Below, one piece after another: positions 34,777 to 43,435 of a stretch of 64,000 bases of DNA. Source of the stretch: Gemmatimonadota bacterium (GTDB taxonomy: Bacteria > Gemmatimonadota > Gemmatimonadetes > Gemmatimonadales > GWC2-71-9). The notes under the pieces are model-generated. The model ran no database searches and was not told the DNA's origin. It was given only the letters and a program-made list of their open reading frames with translations. The translations under genes were made by a program, and so were the position numbers. Where the stretch lies: assembly GCA_022563595.1 (NCBI GenBank), contig JADFNB010000011.1, positions 1 through 64,000 of the forward strand, read 5' to 3'. Each line of letters begins with the position of its first letter. The stretch's first letter is position 1.

Positions 34777-35640
34777 TTACGGACGCACTCGATGCATGAT
34801 CGTCGCGTCCCAGCCAGCCGATGCCTCGGTCTGTCCGGTCGCCGTCACCACCCGAATGCTCCCCTGCACCATGACACGTGCGGCCGCCGAAACGAACGCG
34901 TTCCAGCCACTCGACCAGATGAGCCTGCCGGCGAAGCCGCCGGAGAACGTCACCGTCACGCTCCCCGATTCGCTCTCCGATGCGGCGATCCGCGGATCGA
35001 AGGTGCCTGCGAACCGCAGGTAGGCGAGCCGGTCCGAGCCGGCGTCCACCACGCTGTCGAGCGTTAGCACGAGATCGCCGGCGAGCGTCTCCCGCACCGG
35101 GATGCCGCCCTCGTCGGTCAGCCGGACCTGATAGTGCAGCCGCCCGCCTGTCGGGAAGGTCGTCCCGGCGGCCACCGGCTCACTTGGGAAGCTGAACCCA
35201 AACCCGATCAAGCCTGCACCCATCATCCGGAGGACTTCGGCGTCAGTCTGGCCGGCGGTTTCAATGCCGGTCACGGCGAAACGCTCGTTGAGGGTGGCGC
35301 GCACCGGCTTGCCTACCGCCGTGGTATCGGTGAGGGTGACCCACGGGCCATCGGCGGCGCGGCGGCGGGCGCGGATGGAGTCGATCTCCACCTCCACCCG
35401 CCGTCCACCGTCGAGCACCGCCAGGACGAATTGCGTGGCGTTGACCCGCCGCTTGGTCTCGAAGGAGGCGCCGTCGGGCACCATGGGAAAGCCGAACAAC
35501 GTCGTAACCGTCCGTTCCTCGGTGAGTGTGCGCACGGCGGTACCGGCGCGGGGACGATAGCGGAAGTCGATCTGCTGAGCGGTGGCCGGCGCGGCGAACG
35601 AAAGGGCGGCCAGCGCGCAGGTGACCTGCCCGACCTTCAC
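34777..35640 (-). CDS. Exported beta-rich protein (DUF6263-like), unknown function
   Basis: A 287-residue protein with a signal peptide (VTCALAALSFAAPATAQQ) and a chain of beta-strand-like segments without catalytic motifs. Segments such as RTLTEERTVTTLFG, VEVEIDSIRARR and LAYLRFAGTFDP resemble DUF6263-type secreted proteins, but the match is only by eye. Start is GTG 35640. It is embedded between herA and sbcD on the same strand, an odd place for an exported protein. There is no evident repair role; it may simply share the transcript. Confidence 0.7.
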   Translation of the reverse strand: MKVGQVTCALAALSFAAPATAQQIDFRYRPRAGTAVRTLTEERTVTTLFGFPMVPDGASFETKRRVNATQFVLAVLDGGRRVEVEIDSIRARRRAADGPWVTLTDTTAVGKPVRATLNERFAVTGIETAGQTDAEVLRMMGAGLIGFGFSFPSEPVAAGTTFPTGGRLHYQVRLTDEGGIPVRETLAGDLVLTLDSVVDAGSDRLAYLRFAGTFDPRIAASESESGSVTVTFSGGFAGRLIWSSGWNAFVSAAARVMVQGSIRVVTATGQTEASAGWDATIMHRVRP

Positions 35641-35776
35641 GGTCGTATCCCGAACCGGTCCACAACTTTAAAGCGCACCGTGAGCTCACCGACAGCAAAG
35701 GTCATGGTTATGTGATCTGCTGCGCGTCCTGTTGGCGCCCTGGAACGCCACGTAACCGGCAAGCAGGACGGGCAGG

Positions 35777-37723
35777 TTACGGAGCATAGGGGTCCTCCAC
35801 CGGTTTGAGGGGCTGCACCGCACTTTGGTCACCTCCATCAGCTGTCCGTCGCGGGATCGACGGCCTGAGCCGTGCCGCAAAAAAAGCGAGCGGATCCCGC
35901 GGACGTGCACGCCGCGTTGCCAGCAGCGCCGAACGTACGTCAACCTCACGATGTCCATCGATGAGGTCTTGCACTCCGGACGCGGCGATGCGCCGGTCCA
36001 GCACTCGAAGTTGGCGCGCTACCGCCTCCCCGAACGGCACGTCGGGGGCGGGCGGGAACCGCTCGATTCCCTGACGCCCGGCCAGGGCCGCGGGCCGCGG
36101 GAACTTGAGGAAGATCGGGTGGGCGAAGTGCGGGTGCCGAACCATCAACTCGCCTTTCGGTAGCGTTGCGAGCTTGCTTTTCGTCGCCGCGGATATCGTC
36201 TGGTAGCCCGGCATCGCCAGCTCGTCGGAGTCCATCCGCCCGTAGATCGTCGTGCTGGCGTTGCCGACCACACGGCGGTGGACCTGCGAACGAAACTGCT
36301 GCGCTCCAAAGAGCACGAGCCCCAGATAGCGCCCCCGCTCGGATATATCCAGCAACATGCGCCGGACGTAGGTCTCCGGACCGTCGGCGGGCGCGTACTT
36401 GTTCAGTTCGTCCACGAACACGACGACATGGTCCACGCCGAGGTCGCGGCGCTCCAGATGCTCGCGCAGTTTCGAGACGACACGGGTGAATACGAGATCC
36501 TGCCCGAGCTGATCGACACCGGCCACATCGATTACATACAGCGCCCGGTCGTCGAACGCCCCGAACGGGAGATCATGAGCCGTGTCGTCGTCGGTCACCA
36601 GGCCCTTGCAGCGCGTGGAGATGTTGAGCAGCCGGTTCCGTACCTTGCGGATAGTGGCCACGTGGTGCGTGCGCCACATGTCCCGCCCACCTGCCGACTC
36701 GAGCCCGTCGAAGATCGCCCGGAACAGCCGCTCGAGCCCGGCGAAGCTCTCCACGCGGTGCTGCCCTCCCCATTCGTCGCGAAACGTCTTTCCCACGACG
36801 CGGTCACCCAGGAAATCCAGAAACGCGTCGGCCTTCGCGTCTATGTCGTCCCGGTTCAGCAAGACCTCGGCGAAGTCGAGCACTTCGCGCAGCCCCCAGA
36901 CCAGGGGCTCTACCGATCCCGCCAGGTCCGGATGCGAGCGCAGGGTGTTCAGATTGACGCCGTCGGCCTTGAACGGCGCGTAGAAGCGCACCGCCTTGAA
37001 CGGCTCCGCGGGGATGCCCAGTGCCGCATACATCTCCCGGTCGGCGGCGGTGAGCGCGGCGGGTTGGTCGAGGAACGTCAGGTCGGGTCCCTTGACGTTG
37101 AAGCAGACCGCGGCGATCTGTCCCTTCGATCGCGGGAAATGGGCGAAGATCGAACTCAAGAGGAACAGCACCGCGCTGGTCTTGGTCGCCAGACCGGAGA
37201 CACCGTTGATGTTGAGGTGCGCCGATTCGGGTCCCAGCAGAAAGTCGGCGTCGAGATAGACGGGGGCGCGCATGCCGCCGGCCGAGTAGATGCCGATGGG
37301 AATGGCGGTGGACGGCTCGGCGCGCACGTAGGCGTCCATCCGGAGCGCAATCTCCACGTCGCTCTCGGTGGCCAGATGCACGGTCGCCAGGGGGACCGGC
37401 TGCACGGGCTCCGGCGGTTCCTGCCGCAGCACGGCCGCCGTCCACAGGCGAATCTCCACGCGCCGTGTCGGTGGCGGCTGGGCGGCGGGGTTCCCTTCGG
37501 CGGCGACGACCTCGTGGAGCGGGGTGGGAAGATCCGAGTAGGCGCGTCCGTCCACGATCACGGCGTGCACGATTCGGCCCGCCCCATCATCCACGCGGAC
37601 GATCGCCCCGATTCCGATAGTGGCGTCGGTAGCGGTCCAGAAATGAAACTGATACGGGCTGGACGGTAGCAGTTCCGTAGCCACCACCCGCCCGATCGCC
37701 GGTCCCCGGTCTCGATCGATCAG
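35777..37723 (-). CDS. herA: HerA-like DNA translocase ATPase
   Basis: HerA/FtsK-superfamily ATPase, about 648 residues. An N-terminal HAS-barrel-like domain (about 1-130, GRVVATELLPSSPYQFHFW) precedes the ATPase core. The P-loop is variant, GVSGLATKTSAV, with Thr where Gly normally precedes Lys. Walker B is VVVFVDELNKY. A sensor region (FGAQQFRSQV) and an arginine-containing end follow. HerA pumps DNA into the NurA nuclease. The best start is CTG 37723, which overlaps the nurA stop (CTGA) and has GGGAGG six bases upstream; the frame is open to ATG 37792, but that would overlap nurA by 73 bases. Confidence 0.88.
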   Translation of the reverse strand: MIDRDRGPAIGRVVATELLPSSPYQFHFWTATDATIGIGAIVRVDDGAGRIVHAVIVDGRAYSDLPTPLHEVVAAEGNPAAQPPPTRRVEIRLWTAAVLRQEPPEPVQPVPLATVHLATESDVEIALRMDAYVRAEPSTAIPIGIYSAGGMRAPVYLDADFLLGPESAHLNINGVSGLATKTSAVLFLLSSIFAHFPRSKGQIAAVCFNVKGPDLTFLDQPAALTAADREMYAALGIPAEPFKAVRFYAPFKADGVNLNTLRSHPDLAGSVEPLVWGLREVLDFAEVLLNRDDIDAKADAFLDFLGDRVVGKTFRDEWGGQHRVESFAGLERLFRAIFDGLESAGGRDMWRTHHVATIRKVRNRLLNISTRCKGLVTDDDTAHDLPFGAFDDRALYVIDVAGVDQLGQDLVFTRVVSKLREHLERRDLGVDHVVVFVDELNKYAPADGPETYVRRMLLDISERGRYLGLVLFGAQQFRSQVHRRVVGNASTTIYGRMDSDELAMPGYQTISAATKSKLATLPKGELMVRHPHFAHPIFLKFPRPAALAGRQGIERFPPAPDVPFGEAVARQLRVLDRRIAASGVQDLIDGHREVDVRSALLATRRARPRDPLAFFAARLRPSIPRRTADGGDQSAVQPLKPVEDPYAP

Positions 37724-38667
37724 TTCCAGCCTCCCATGCGAGCGCGCAGGTAGGTCTCGATGTGGTGGATCGGATAGATGAGTCGGTCCCATGAAGCGTC
37801 CGGGGTGGAGATCGGCGCCCGCTCACCGAGCATCCAGCGACTGACCAGGGTCGCCTCCTCGAGAGTCGTTCGATCCGCCCACCGCTCGAGTCGGGTCAGC
37901 CCGTGCAGGAGATCGCGCTCCGTCCAGGGCCACAGTCTAAGGTACCAGCTATACACCGGAGTGCCGCCCGCACGCGACCGCTCGAACACGCTCGAGCGGC
38001 ATCCCTCCCGCAGCGTCAGCGCCGTCAGGAGATCGGCACCCTCGAGGTACTGCGTCTCGTGACTCTTGACGAGACCGATCACCCGTTCTGCGCCGGGTCC
38101 CCCGGTAAGATGCCCTACCGAACCATCCATCACCAGCCAACTCGTCGGCTCGGCATCTACGAACCGCCGTACCGCCTTTCGCTCGGCCGTCTCCCGCCGC
38201 GTTTCGACGATCCGCGCCGCCGCGTATTGATCGACCAGCGGGTGCACCCGCGCCGAGGTGTCGCTCTCGTATACCGGTAACCCCACCCGATCCAACGCGT
38301 CCCGTTGCTCCGTCGTCAGCCGTTCGCCGGGCACCACAATGAACTCCTCATGCTCCTCCGCCGCCATGGCCAGACTCCCATCCCGGCGCGTCAATACCGC
38401 GGCGGCGACGTAGGCACGGACCACAGGCGCCAGCCCGAAATGCCCTTCAACCATCCATCGCTGAATGCCGTCGGCGAAACCGGTACCCGGGGGACTGCGG
38501 AGTGGCCCGCCGACCTGAATAGCACGCAGTGGGTCGTCTTCCACGAGCCAGGCGGTGGCAAACGGATCGGTGATGGGTTGGCCGGCGCGGCGATGTGGCG
38601 ACCCTGCCGCCACCACACCTCCCGCTCGCGCAAGCGCCTCACGGACGCGGTGTCGCGTGCTCGTCAG
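37720..38667 (-). CDS. nurA: NurA-domain nuclease
   Basis: NurA nuclease, the partner of HerA in end resection. Conserved blocks: TGFADGIQRW (metal Asp), WLVMDGSVG, IGLVKSHET, PVYSWYLRLWPW and the C-terminal YPIHHIETYLR. About 315 residues if translation begins at CTG 38667 within CTGA at the end of the O-methyltransferase gene (AAGGTGA precedes). A GTG at 38616 is the conventional alternative and gives 298 residues. The stop overlaps the herA start, so the two are coupled. Family call firm, start uncertain. Confidence 0.86.
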   Translation of the reverse strand: MTSTRHRVREALARAGGVVAAGSPHRRAGQPITDPFATAWLVEDDPLRAIQVGGPLRSPPGTGFADGIQRWMVEGHFGLAPVVRAYVAAAVLTRRDGSLAMAAEEHEEFIVVPGERLTTEQRDALDRVGLPVYESDTSARVHPLVDQYAAARIVETRRETAERKAVRRFVDAEPTSWLVMDGSVGHLTGGPGAERVIGLVKSHETQYLEGADLLTALTLREGCRSSVFERSRAGGTPVYSWYLRLWPWTERDLLHGLTRLERWADRTTLEEATLVSRWMLGERAPISTPDASWDRLIYPIHHIETYLRARMGGWN

Positions 38668-39299
38668 TCGGTCACCTTCACCGCGACCATCAGCCCGTCG
38701 CGTACCGGAACGACCGCGGCCGTCAGGCGCGCATCCGTTGCGGCCAGCCGGTTGAATTCACGCATCCCCTGCACATCGGACGACATATCGGACGCGCGCG
38801 TGATCCGACCGTCGAGGAAAGTGTTGTCGCACAACAGCAGGCCTCCGACTCGGAGCAGCCGCATCGCCTCCGCGTAGTAGCGTGGCAGGGGCGCCTTGTC
38901 GGCATCCAGGAAAATGGCGTCGAAGGGACCCGTCAGAGCGCGCATGGTGTCGAGCGCTTTGCTCCTGATCAGCTCCACGCGATCCGACACTCCTGCAGAC
39001 TCGAACGCATCCAGGGCGACCGCCGCGTGTTTCTCGCTAGCTTCGATCGTGATCAGGGTACCGTCCGCGGGCAGCGCCCGCACGATCCAGATCGCGCTGT
39101 AACCGCCGAGCGTACCCACCTCCAGGACGCGACGCGCTCCTATCGCCCGCAGTAGGACATGGATGATCTTGCCCTCTTGCGGCGAGATGTGTATGCCGGG
39201 CAGATCGGATTCCCGATGGCTGGCACGCACGGCGGCGAGCACGGCGTCCTCCGGCGCGAACAGCTCAGTGACGTAGCGCTCGACCTCAGGTTCGCTCAC
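38664..39299 (-). CDS. SAM-dependent O-methyltransferase
   Basis: Class I methyltransferase of the catechol/caffeoyl-CoA O-methyltransferase type, 211 residues. SAM motif VLEVGTLGGYSAIW, motif II TIEAS, the metal-binding Asp pair region FDAIFLDADK and LLLCDNTFLDG are all visible. It probably methylates a small catechol-like or other hydroxyl substrate with Mg2+. Its start overlaps the end of the upstream amidohydrolase gene by 14 bases, and its stop contains the likely nurA start. Confidence 0.9.
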   Translation of the reverse strand: MSEPEVERYVTELFAPEDAVLAAVRASHRESDLPGIHISPQEGKIIHVLLRAIGARRVLEVGTLGGYSAIWIVRALPADGTLITIEASEKHAAVALDAFESAGVSDRVELIRSKALDTMRALTGPFDAIFLDADKAPLPRYYAEAMRLLRVGGLLLCDNTFLDGRITRASDMSSDVQGMREFNRLAATDARLTAAVVPVRDGLMVAVKVTD

Positions 39300-40956
39300 G
39301 TCGATATACCCAGCGGCCGCCCACCATCGTGCCGTCGACCGTCACATCCTTGATTGCCGCCGGTTCGATCTCGAACAGGTTGGCCGAGAGAACCACCAGA
39401 TCGGCGACGTATCCGGAGACGAGCTTGCCCTTCCAGTCCTCCTCGAATCCCGCGTACGCCGCGGTAACCGTGTATGCGTCGAGCGCTTCTTGCACCGTGA
39501 GACGCTGGTTGGGATACCAGCCGTTCGGCGGCTCACCGTCGAGCGTCTGCCGCGTGACCGCGGCATAGATACCCAGCAGCGGTTCTGCGGGATACCAGGA
39601 TGCGTTCGTCCCGGGCCAGTCCGACCCGAAAACGAGCAGCGCCCCGCCATCTTTCAGCGACCGGAACGCATACGCGCCACGCGAGCGCCCGCCAATCCGG
39701 TCTTCCATCCACCGCATGTCGTCGATCGCGTGATACGGCTGCACCTCGGCGATGATGTCGAGCGCTCCAAACCGCACGAAATCATCCCGCTCGACGACCT
39801 GCGCATGGATCATCCGGAACCGGCGGTCCTTGGGACCGTTCACGCGGAGCGCCTCTTGGAACAGATCGAGCAGCGTATCAACTGCGAGGTCACCGATCGC
39901 GTGGATCTGCGGAGTCAGCCCGGCGGCATCCGCGTCGATGATGAGCCGCCGCATGTTGCCCGGCGGGGACATCATCGCCCGCCACCGCCCCGTAGTCTCG
40001 GGCATATGTCGGTATGGCTCGCGGAACATCGCCGACGAGTTGCCCATGATGCCGTCCACGAACCCCTTCAGCCCACAGATCCGGAGCATCCGGTTGCCGT
40101 ATCCCGTCTGGAGTCCTAGCGCCGCCAGGTGTTCCCACCGGTCGAGCGTGGGTCGCGCGCAGACGCGCACCGAGAGCGAATCGACGCGCAGTAGATGCTG
40201 GAAGAGCCGCATCTGCTCGTCGCCGGTGATATCGTGGATCTCGGTGACCCCGTGGCTCTTGAGGTCGTAGAGGGCGAGCATCGCCTCCGCCAACCGCTGC
40301 TCGAGCGAACCCGCGCGGATCGCCTCCCGCACGCGCGCGAGGTCGTCGCCACTCACGATCCCGTCGTGCCGACTGGGCTCCAGTCCGGCCGCGCGCAGGG
40401 CAGCGGCGTTCGCCAGGTAGACCGAGCGGTCCCACTTGCGGAGCAGCGCCGGACGGTCGCCCACGATCCCGTCCAATAACTCCCGCCGCGGGACCCACGT
40501 GCTCTCGAGATCGTAGGCACCCCAATCGCCGCCGACCATCCAGGCATCGCGCGGCAGCCGCTCATGGGCTTCGAGCACGTGGCGCCGGAAGGCTACGTCG
40601 TCGGCCACGGCCAGGAGATTGACGCCCAAGAGCAACTCGCCGGCGCGGTTGAAATGCGTATGCGTGTCGATGAAACCCGGCACGACCATGCGCCCGCCCA
40701 GTTCCTCGACCGTCGCCCCGGGTCCGGCCGCCTCCATTACCGCCGCCCGATCACCCACGGCGATGAGCCACTCACCGCGGAGTGCTACGGCGTCGGCCCA
40801 CGGTGCCGCCGAGTCCCCGGTCCATATGCGCGCGTCGGTCAGCACGAGCACCCGCTCGGCGGGGATCTGCGCGGGGCCAGCGCACGCCACCGCCACCATG
40901 GCCAGCATCGTGCCCGATAATCCGCAACTTCGCGTCACGTGGTCGTACACTGCCAT
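39286..40956 (-). CDS. YtcJ-like amidohydrolase, putative lipoprotein
   Basis: Amidohydrolase-3 (YtcJ) family protein of 556 residues. Metal motif FIDTHTHFN appears near residue 95; the metal-coordinating His, Lys-region and Asp (VFGSDWPG) are at the expected late positions; QIHAIGD is in the middle. The N-terminus has a hydrophobic segment with Cys (MLAMVAVACAGP), so export or lipid anchoring is likely. GGAGG five bases before ATG 40956 fixes the start; the site includes the aspC stop. Natural substrate unknown for most members. Confidence 0.88.
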   Translation of the reverse strand: MAVYDHVTRSCGLSGTMLAMVAVACAGPAQIPAERVLVLTDARIWTGDSAAPWADAVALRGEWLIAVGDRAAVMEAAGPGATVEELGGRMVVPGFIDTHTHFNRAGELLLGVNLLAVADDVAFRRHVLEAHERLPRDAWMVGGDWGAYDLESTWVPRRELLDGIVGDRPALLRKWDRSVYLANAAALRAAGLEPSRHDGIVSGDDLARVREAIRAGSLEQRLAEAMLALYDLKSHGVTEIHDITGDEQMRLFQHLLRVDSLSVRVCARPTLDRWEHLAALGLQTGYGNRMLRICGLKGFVDGIMGNSSAMFREPYRHMPETTGRWRAMMSPPGNMRRLIIDADAAGLTPQIHAIGDLAVDTLLDLFQEALRVNGPKDRRFRMIHAQVVERDDFVRFGALDIIAEVQPYHAIDDMRWMEDRIGGRSRGAYAFRSLKDGGALLVFGSDWPGTNASWYPAEPLLGIYAAVTRQTLDGEPPNGWYPNQRLTVQEALDAYTVTAAYAGFEEDWKGKLVSGYVADLVVLSANLFEIEPAAIKDVTVDGTMVGGRWVYRRERT

Positions 40957-40957
40957 C

Positions 40958-42148
40958 TCAGCCTCCGAGCATGAACCGCGTGATCCGCTCCAGCGCGCGG
41001 CGAATGTCCGCTTCGGCCGCGGCGTAGCTCAAACGCACCCACCGCTTGTCTCCGAACGCTTCGCCGGGTACCAACGCCACACCTTCCTTGGCGAGCAACA
41101 GCTCGCAGAAGACGGTCGCGCCGGTCATCTCGTCGCTGAAGAGATGGTCGACCCGGAAGAAAAAGTAGAACGCGCCCACCGGATCGACGAACTCCACGCC
41201 CGGAAGCTGGGCGCGAAAATGCGATTCCACTATGTCTCGTCGCGCGCGGAACTCCTCGACCATGCGGGCCACGTCCTGTTCCACACGATCGTCGCTGAAC
41301 GCCTCGGCCGCCGCCCACTGTGCCGGGTGACAGGCGCCGCTGGTCATGTGGGACTGCACCGCCGCCATCGCCTTCGCCACGTGTATCGGCGCGATGGCGA
41401 GACCGATGCGCCACCCCGTCATGGCGTATGTCTTGCTCACACCGGAGACCATGACGACGCGATCGAGCAACTCGTCGGGCAGGTCCAGTACCGACGGAGC
41501 CGGTCCCGTCCCGTAGTGGATGCGCCGGTAGATCTCGTCGGCGATGACCCAGATCTGGTGTTTCGCCGCCCACTCCACCATGGCGCGTAGTTCCGCCCGC
41601 GTGTACACGGCACCGGTCGGGTTGGACGGCGAACAGAGAATCATGCCCTTCGTCGAACTGTCCCGCGCCTGTTCCAAATCCTCGACACCGACCTTGAGAC
41701 TCCACTCCACGGCGCCGGGAACCGGCACCGGTTGGGCCCGCGCGAAATGGACGATGTGGGGATAGGAGACCCAGTACGGCGCGGGGATCAGTACCTTGTC
41801 GCCGGGGCCGAACAGCGTGAAGCAGGCGTTGAAGATCGAGTGCTTAGCACCGGACGACACCACGATCGAGTCGGCGTTCACGGGGCGCCCGCCCGAGAGG
41901 AGCGAGAAATGACGCGCCGCCGCCGCTCGCAGATCGAGAATACCCGAGTTAGGCGGATAGTGGGTCTTGCCCTGCTGGATCGCGCGGATGCCCGCCTCCG
42001 CGGCGATACGCGGCGTGGCAAAATCCGGCTCACCAGTCGAGAGGTTCACGACGTCTTCGCCCGCCGCACGTTTCTGTTGGGCTAGCTGGTTGATCGCGAG
42101 CGTCGCCGACGGCTCGAGGAACTCGAGATTCTTGGAAAAGCCCTTCAT
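40958..42148 (-). CDS. Class I PLP-dependent aminotransferase (AspC-like)
   Basis: Aspartate-type aminotransferase of 396 residues (subgroup I-gamma). PLP lysine in SGVSKTYAMTGWRIG, cofactor Asp/Tyr in VIADEIYRRI, substrate-specificity segment SPSNPTGAVY and the N-terminal STGEPDF are visible. It would move amino groups between aspartate (or another amino acid) and 2-oxoglutarate in the cytoplasm. Start ATG overlaps the P1 peptidase stop (ATGA), placing peptide breakdown and amino-acid use in one operon. Confidence 0.93.
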   Translation of the reverse strand: MKGFSKNLEFLEPSATLAINQLAQQKRAAGEDVVNLSTGEPDFATPRIAAEAGIRAIQQGKTHYPPNSGILDLRAAAARHFSLLSGGRPVNADSIVVSSGAKHSIFNACFTLFGPGDKVLIPAPYWVSYPHIVHFARAQPVPVPGAVEWSLKVGVEDLEQARDSSTKGMILCSPSNPTGAVYTRAELRAMVEWAAKHQIWVIADEIYRRIHYGTGPAPSVLDLPDELLDRVVMVSGVSKTYAMTGWRIGLAIAPIHVAKAMAAVQSHMTSGACHPAQWAAAEAFSDDRVEQDVARMVEEFRARRDIVESHFRAQLPGVEFVDPVGAFYFFFRVDHLFSDEMTGATVFCELLLAKEGVALVPGEAFGDKRWVRLSYAAAEADIRRALERITRFMLGG

Positions 42149-43350
42149 GGGCGAATGGCTCCGTACCGTCTGAGGATGGTCACAGTGGAATCGAGCGGCA
42201 ATGCGTCCACCGTGCCGCGGTGACCGCGCACCGTGGTCGCGAGAAACAGCGAATTGTAGATCGCTTCCTCGGTCGCCTCGATCACGGCGTGAAACAGCGG
42301 GCTCACCGCCGCGTTCGGAACCACCGGCACGTCGTCCCGGCTGCGCACCCGTACCGTACTGAAGGCGATGACATAGTCGCCCGATCCGTTGGTCATCGAA
42401 CTCCCGGTTCGCGCCACTCCGGCCAGCGCCCGGCGGGCCAACCGCTCCAAGTTGCGGTGCGTGAGGTGGGCATCCGTCGCGACAATCACCATTATGGAGC
42501 CGTCACCCCCATCACTCCCCCTCGCCCCCGTCCCCTCCTCCAAGGCTCCCATCATGTAGTATCGTCCCAATTCCCGGCCGACGGGCGCACCGTTGATACG
42601 GAGCACGCCGCCGTAGTTGGTCTGGACCAGCACGCCCACGGTCCACCCACCGAGACTCTCCGGAAGCACGCGGCTCGCCGTCCCGATCCCGCCTTTCCAG
42701 CCGAACGCAATCGTGCCGCGCCCGGCCCCCACGCTACCCTGCTCTACACGTCCCGTGTCAGCCGCCGCTATGGCATCGAGAACCTCCCGTTCGGTGACTG
42801 CACGCTGGCGGATGTCGTTCAGAAACCCGTCGTTGGTCTCGCCCACCACGACGTTGGCCGAGCGGACGTTCTCGTTACCCGGAAGCCCCAGCAGATACGT
42901 CAGGCCGGCATCGGCAACGCGCGGGACACAGAGCGTACAGGTGAGCAGGACGGGTGATTCCAGCTCACCGAGTTCCTGCACCTGTGTGAATCCCACCAGT
43001 TTCCCGAATCCGTTTCCGACGACGATCGCCGCGGGCACCTTCTCGCGGAACACGTTACCGCCATGCGGCAGGATGGCAGTGACGCCGGTGTTGATGGAGT
43101 CGCCGCGCACTATCGTCGTGTGTCCTACGCGCACACCCGTCACGTCGGTGATCGCGTTGCGCGGCCCGGGCACGAGTATGCCGACGATCACGCCGAGTTC
43201 GCGGGCCGACCGTCGTCGCGCCGTCTGCTGCGTAGCGGCCAGTGCTGGCGCGCACGTCAGCACAGCGAGCGCTGCGACGCCCACGAATCGCACGCCCACC
43301 GATGCTCCAGGTCGAGCGCCGGAACGGCCCCGCGGATATGAAGATGGCAT
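42145..43350 (-). CDS. P1 family (DmpA-like) N-terminal nucleophile aminopeptidase
   Basis: Self-processing aminopeptidase, about 401 residues. The predicted autocleavage Gly-Ser lies in DGSIMVIVATDA, leaving Ser as the new N-terminal nucleophile. Downstream ARTGSSMTNGSGDYVIAFST completes the family active-site block; GVRVGHTT near the start is also typical. A hydrophobic N-terminal segment (VAALAVLTCAPALAA) suggests export, which is unusual for the DmpA group. ATG 43350 is the start consistent with this signal; the longer open frame upstream shows no protein-like sequence. It may act on D-amino acid or beta-amino acid peptides, as some relatives do. Confidence 0.87.
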   Translation of the reverse strand: MPSSYPRGRSGARPGASVGVRFVGVAALAVLTCAPALAATQQTARRRSARELGVIVGILVPGPRNAITDVTGVRVGHTTIVRGDSINTGVTAILPHGGNVFREKVPAAIVVGNGFGKLVGFTQVQELGELESPVLLTCTLCVPRVADAGLTYLLGLPGNENVRSANVVVGETNDGFLNDIRQRAVTEREVLDAIAAADTGRVEQGSVGAGRGTIAFGWKGGIGTASRVLPESLGGWTVGVLVQTNYGGVLRINGAPVGRELGRYYMMGALEEGTGARGSDGGDGSIMVIVATDAHLTHRNLERLARRALAGVARTGSSMTNGSGDYVIAFSTVRVRSRDDVPVVPNAAVSPLFHAVIEATEEAIYNSLFLATTVRGHRGTVDALPLDSTVTILRRYGAIRP

Positions 43351-43435
43351 CGACCCCGTTGCGTCACGCACCCGCGCAAGGTAGCATGCGCCAAGGAGCG
43401 TTTCCACCTCGCTTTCTTTGACAACAGAGGGTGTC

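Noticed and set aside
32221-35067. A 948-codon open frame on the plus strand opposite sbcC/sbcD
   Set aside because: High-GC antisense shadow. It has no recognisable motifs, while the minus strand carries complete SbcC and SbcD motifs.
35637-35705. A 22-codon minus frame (MTFAVGELTVRF...) ending in GTGA at the exported protein start
   Set aside because: Could be a leader peptide, but it lacks a ribosome binding site and is too short to judge.
36278-37669. A 463-codon plus-strand frame opposite herA
   Set aside because: No domain similarity and it lies entirely within the HerA coding region.
38580-38642. Alternative nurA N-terminus in another frame (REREVWWRQGRHIAAPA)
   Set aside because: It looks protein-like, but would require a frameshift to join TDPFATAW; the CTG-start frame gives a continuous reading.
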